NCBI GenBank assembly: GCA_032622095.1
Contig: CP136061.1
Location: forward strand, 121,410,754 to 121,474,753
Origin: Siphonodentalium dalli
Taxonomy: Eukaryota; Mollusca; Scaphopoda; Gadilida; Siphonodentaliidae
Length of the DNA stretch: 64,000 bases
Reading direction: 5' to 3'
The position numbers and the translations under genes were made by a program. Below the pieces are notes generated by a model. That model did no database searches and was not told where the DNA came from. It saw nothing but the letters and a program-made list of their open reading frames with translations. Of the stretch, positions 60,313 to 64,000 are shown in pieces (positions within the stretch are counted from its first letter, which is position 1; each line of letters opens with the position of its first letter).

Positions 60313-60894
60313 TCAAGGCGATATATTCACTGATATTTTCACTTCTCCGAAGACGAATTTGTTTTCAACGGCGCTCGTCATTATATAAAACACCAAATCC
60401 AACTTCAGGGCAAACTCCGCGCACCGTCTGCCGGCTTTCTTGATATCGTTATCAGCGGTGACGATATTTTCCTGCATGTCATGTTTGTCACCCGCCATAT
60501 TTGACGGGCAATCCCCTGGTACCATTACATATCACAACCAGCTAGACTATGCAGGTTCAATTCCCGGATCAGAACTTTTTTCCAGAGTAATTGTCATATA
60601 AAGTGAAAAATTGAAGTCTGGATTAACGCACCTGTTGATGTACATACAGGTACTGTACGCTATCGTTTCGAGTGCCACCAAATCGGGTAGGTCCATACCA
60701 ATGTTTACAAGCGAACTTGTATGTAGCTTTTCGGGGGAGCGGTATTTTGGGCGCATCTCATGCAGTAAATGTACAATAGCTCCTCTTGTTAAACCGGAAT
60801 CGCCCATTGTTCCCAGAAATTGCATACTGGCTCCATCTTGGTTATTGTGGTTGAGATGTCGAGGTATGGCTCGAGATATATTGTGAGCCACCAT
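60313..60894 (-). CDS. Unassigned minus-strand coding-like ORFs (two, same frame)
   Basis: A 115-codon ORF (60547-60894) and a 70-codon ORF (60313-60525) lie in the same minus frame, split by TAG and TGA near 60530-60549. Local base composition is richer in G+C than the flanks and codon use looks protein-like. The second has ATGGCGGGTGACAAACATGA (Met at 60498) with A at -3, followed by DNDIKKAGRRCAEFALKLDL and a possible donor GGAGAAG|GTGAAA near 60340. The first contains SGLTRGAIVHLLHEMRPKYR. I recognise neither. They could be a first exon plus an upstream exon, a disabled gene, or chance. Confidence 0.25.
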
Positions 60895-61639
60895 ACAACC
60901 AGTTGGTTAAATACTTTACTAAACTGTTTCAACAAGTTACCAACAGAAGTGGAGGTGGTGGCTCTGCGGTGCCGTAGATTTTAGACCACAATAGTAGACT
61001 GTCCAATGGTGATTATATGAACTTACCAGGCAGAAAAGAAAATAGGAAAATATTTGCAATCACCATCATCGCTGCTGGCGAAAATCCACAAAATATCCAC
61101 CAGTTTTTATGTTGAAAACGAGTACAAAATATCGTAATTGAGAACGCTCTTTATTATCTACTACTTTTGATAAATTAAAGTATGGATACTCTTTGTAATA
61201 GATCATCACGTTTGCTTGCCTGACAAAATTTCGAAAACGTATTAAAACTTCCCCTTTTGAATGTCGTTAATGGGCTCATTGACGCAGTCCAAGTATTGTC
61301 TGGTACAGAAAACATACCAGTTGTAGTGGTATGTTTCGGACACCTTTGATTAAAACCAAAAAAAAGTGAAGGAAAAAAATATTGTTTATTCCTAAAAATT
61401 GTGTTTGAGATGGAAATTTTACTACATTTTTTTTAGATTATGCAGCCATATTTTCTTTGGCATCTAAGTATATATATATATTATTACATGTAGCTTTTGT
61501 ATGTACATGATTTTATTTGTAGTTTTATGATGTGGACAGTGGATATTTAACATAATCACTGTTGCCAATACATGTACGTACTAGCAATATTATAACTCAA
61601 TTGGACAAACCAACGTTATGGTGCTATATTACAAACAGG
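60895..61639. other. Spacer
   Basis: No feature recognised except a short (TA)n tract near 61470. Confidence 0.4.
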
Positions 61640-61880
61640 ATCAGTTGACTAATTTTATTTCGATATGGGCCAAGAGGGGGGGGGGGGGGTCGGAAAAAAA
61701 TTTCAGGCACGTATGCTGATTTTTTCCTTTCGACCCTTGTTGGGACCCACCCCAGTGTCCACATTTTTGTCCGTTTTCGGCAGTTTTTTCCCCGACCATT
61801 TTTGGACACCCACCCCTTTTAACACTAAAACAGAGATTTTTGGGGGGAAATTCACTGTAAACAGCTGTATATGAAATTAT
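61640..61880 (-). repeat. Interspersed repeat with G run (family H), inverted copy 2
   Basis: A G run at about 61675-61690, CGGCAGTTTTTTCCCCGACC, TTTTAACACTAAAACAGAGA and TTCACTGTAAACAGCTGTAT are reverse complements of blocks at 55480-55615. Confidence 0.75.
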
Positions 61881-63300
61881 GTGCATGCTATTTCAGGGCC
61901 ACTAAACTCGGTCACGTGATGGGTAACGAAACACTCATAACAAATAGCTAATTCTCGCTTCCGATGCTTATTTCTCGAAAGCAACAAATATTCTTGTTGT
62001 GCCATAATAGCAAAAGAAGAACTATATATTTCTTGTGTCTTTTGAACAAAGCCGCTTTTAGAAATATAGTCCCGTATAAAGCTGATACCTCGCACAAATT
62101 TCAATCTCTTACTTTTCACCCATTTTCGCGCTGGTGGCTTTTATTGATAACGCCAACACATTTATCCAATTTCACCAGTAAGAAGCATCTGAGCTTTATT
62201 TAGAGCATTTGTCCATCCGGTATAATAGACAAAAATTGAGAAACATATTCCTGCATTATTTTCAAAATATATCTTGCAAATTTGCGCATCTATCCCTCTG
62301 TGCCTTCAAATGCAATATTGGTAACGCTCGGACAACAGACGATGCATGATAACGCCCACACAGTAATATAATATCAACTAGCTTTATTCATATGGAACAA
62401 AGCCGAGAACGCCTACGAGCAATGCACGATTCTACTATCGGACAATATAACAGGGATAGCCTACAAATGGAACAGATACATTTTTACGAGCTATTATATC
62501 TACTTACAATAGAAACAAAGGAACGAATTCCCCTGTTATATACAACATTCCTGTAATTTCCTCTAGAATATAGTCTAAAATGCATCCAAGGAACATAAAG
62601 TCAAACCTGTCGCTCAACAGAACTAAAAGATGTAAACTAGTATGCATAAAGATCAGGACTGCCATATGCACACCTCGCAGAAAGAGATTAAGGGTGGATA
62701 CACACATGCATGTAATGTCTGTATGTAAAATTACATGTATTTTACATGGCCACACCAATAATTGACAAAATTAATCACCTGCGCGCGAGAGGTCAATTTC
62801 ACCAGTGAGTAGTTATAAGCCATTATCAAACAAACTGCCATCAAGAAATTTCAGGCCAGTCATAAACATGTCTTCTTTCATGGATGTCGAAATGAGTAAT
62901 TCTTGTCTGATAAATGTTGCTGTTTTTCACGAGTGATAATTAATTTCGAAAAGTGGATTAGAGCCGGTCGATTTTATACTTGATTTGTTTCTGTCATTTC
63001 TTGGAAACAGGGTCATCCAAAACAAAAATAAAATATGCAGAATTCTTTTATAGGATGATACCGGCTTGTTGAGATTACTCTGATAATTTGAGAGCGAGCT
63101 CATGTGATAACATTAATTCAATTGGGATTGCAAATATTCATTATAGCGCCAAAGAATAATGCAGGTACAGCGTTGAAATTAAAAAGAGTGACACCCCCCC
63201 CCCCCCCGCATTTATATATATGTTTCTCAAGCCAAAGGTTGAACAAGCTCCTACCTGTCACAAGCTTGAATTATAACATTTTCGACCATAATCCATGATT
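61881..63300. other. Spacer
   Basis: Short ORFs only, none with a recognised motif. A C run lies at 63193-63207. Confidence 0.4.
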
Positions 63301-64000
63301 GGGGGAGGGGCTGGTTCTCGAAAGCTTCCGATAACTAAGGGAGTTAATTGAATGTATCAGCCGGGATTATCTGGGCAAGAATTACAATATGTTTTACTTA
63401 AATATTCCATAATTGTAAATTTTGCGTATACATGTATAACTGTATAACACAAGAGATGAAAGGTGACGTAGTTGGGAACTCGTAGCTAGGAAACCCTTTC
63501 GCCGAATGAAGACAAACAGCAACACCATGCATTCAAATTTAAAGCTGTATAATATGTTCATAATTATATGAATAGCATAAATTTCTGCATATTAGATTAA
63601 TCACTCGTAGAAAACAGACACGACAGACATGACTACGATATTTATAAAGCAGGGTGTCAGGACTCATGGTGCTGCCTGCACACCCCCGTCGAGGAAATAT
63701 GCCATGGTGAATTCGGTAGCTTCTGGGATAATATAGCTCCCCGTGTATGTTGGGGGTCATAGCCCCCTGCGTTGTGGAAGAGGCCATCACTGGTATTAAC
63801 ATCAATAGAATACTGACAATGATTTAAACAGAACGACGACCATTTCAGTTATCGCGCGAATAATTATTTTAAGCGGCCTGACGACTTCGTCCCAGTCAAC
63901 GGCTCTTCAGCGGTTCAGAGTTTAACTCACTGTGGTCAAACACAGTCGCAATGATTGGGTTGTCAGCGGACACATATTACACGGTGTGTATGATCCATGT
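63301..64000. other. Spacer with one weak minus-strand ORF
   Basis: A minus frame at about 63539-63825 opens with a hydrophobic stretch (IIVSILLMLIPVMAS) that could be a signal peptide, followed by Arg-rich RSYRIHHGIFPRRGCAG. There is no ATG before the hydrophobic stretch and no clear splice site, so no gene is called. Confidence 0.25.

Noticed and set aside
60551-60567. tRNA B-box-like GGTTCAATTCC followed by a T run
   Set aside because: The flanking bases do not form a T-arm stem and no A box lies at the right distance upstream.

Overview
The window is nuclear DNA from an animal. It has GT-AG introns, a split BTB/zinc-finger gene, non-LTR and Ty3/Gypsy retroelements, many palindromic MITEs and AT-rich spacers. 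Repeats of the style '...accaaatataagctaaatagacc...ttcttgagaagaag...' that end in a short GGATGGAC-rich tail (22070-22580, 43255-43505) are familiar from molluscan genomes. I therefore infer a lophotrochozoan, most likely a mollusc; no species can be named. All coordinates and identities were worked out by eye and may be off by a few bases.

1-13.9 kb is gene-free spacer packed with short palindromic elements. Two families dominate. One is a hAT-like MITE (CAAGCCTTGAAATAGGG ends, 8-bp target duplication), in single and doubled forms. The other is a TA-flanked Tc1/mariner-like MITE (ACAGTAATGCCC ends). Smaller numbers of TTAA-flanked elements also occur.

13.95-23.77 kb holds the one confident cellular gene: a minus-strand BTB (POZ) protein of about 559 residues with five C2H2 fingers, in four coding exons whose phases fit exactly. 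Its introns carry MITEs, a direct repeat and a stray copy of part of exon 2.

23.9-31.5 kb is a nest of elements: a tandem repeat, a foldback of about 1.56 kb with a second palindrome inside it, and then a TIR element of 4.67 kb (26804-31469) inserted into a further copy of the foldback arm. This TIR element carries broken coding remains that I assign to a Mutator-like transposase: a PHD-like Cys/His module next to a C-terminal tail, with the catalytic middle missing. It has itself been invaded by at least two further foldbacks and by LINE-derived pieces.

31.5-48.9 kb is spacer with degraded LINEs (33.5-35.7, 38.4-39.5 and 47.5-48.1 kb), tandem arrays of several kinds, a tandemly triplicated MITE and a foldback made of GTAATC/GATTAC hexamers. 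48.96-55.03 kb is a nearly complete minus-strand Ty3/Gypsy element with LTRs, primer site, polypurine tract and target duplication; its pol is broken in three places and its integrase Glu is replaced by Asp. 55-64 kb is more spacer, with a LINE-derived unit (56.9-58.8 kb) matching the 38.4 kb copy, a TTAA MITE, and two unassigned minus-strand ORFs near 60.3-60.9 kb that look coding.

Apart from the BTB-ZF gene, nothing forms a pathway or operon. The window is best read as one regulatory gene surrounded by layered transposable elements. I saw no system that I would call new with confidence; the best leads are in the findings.
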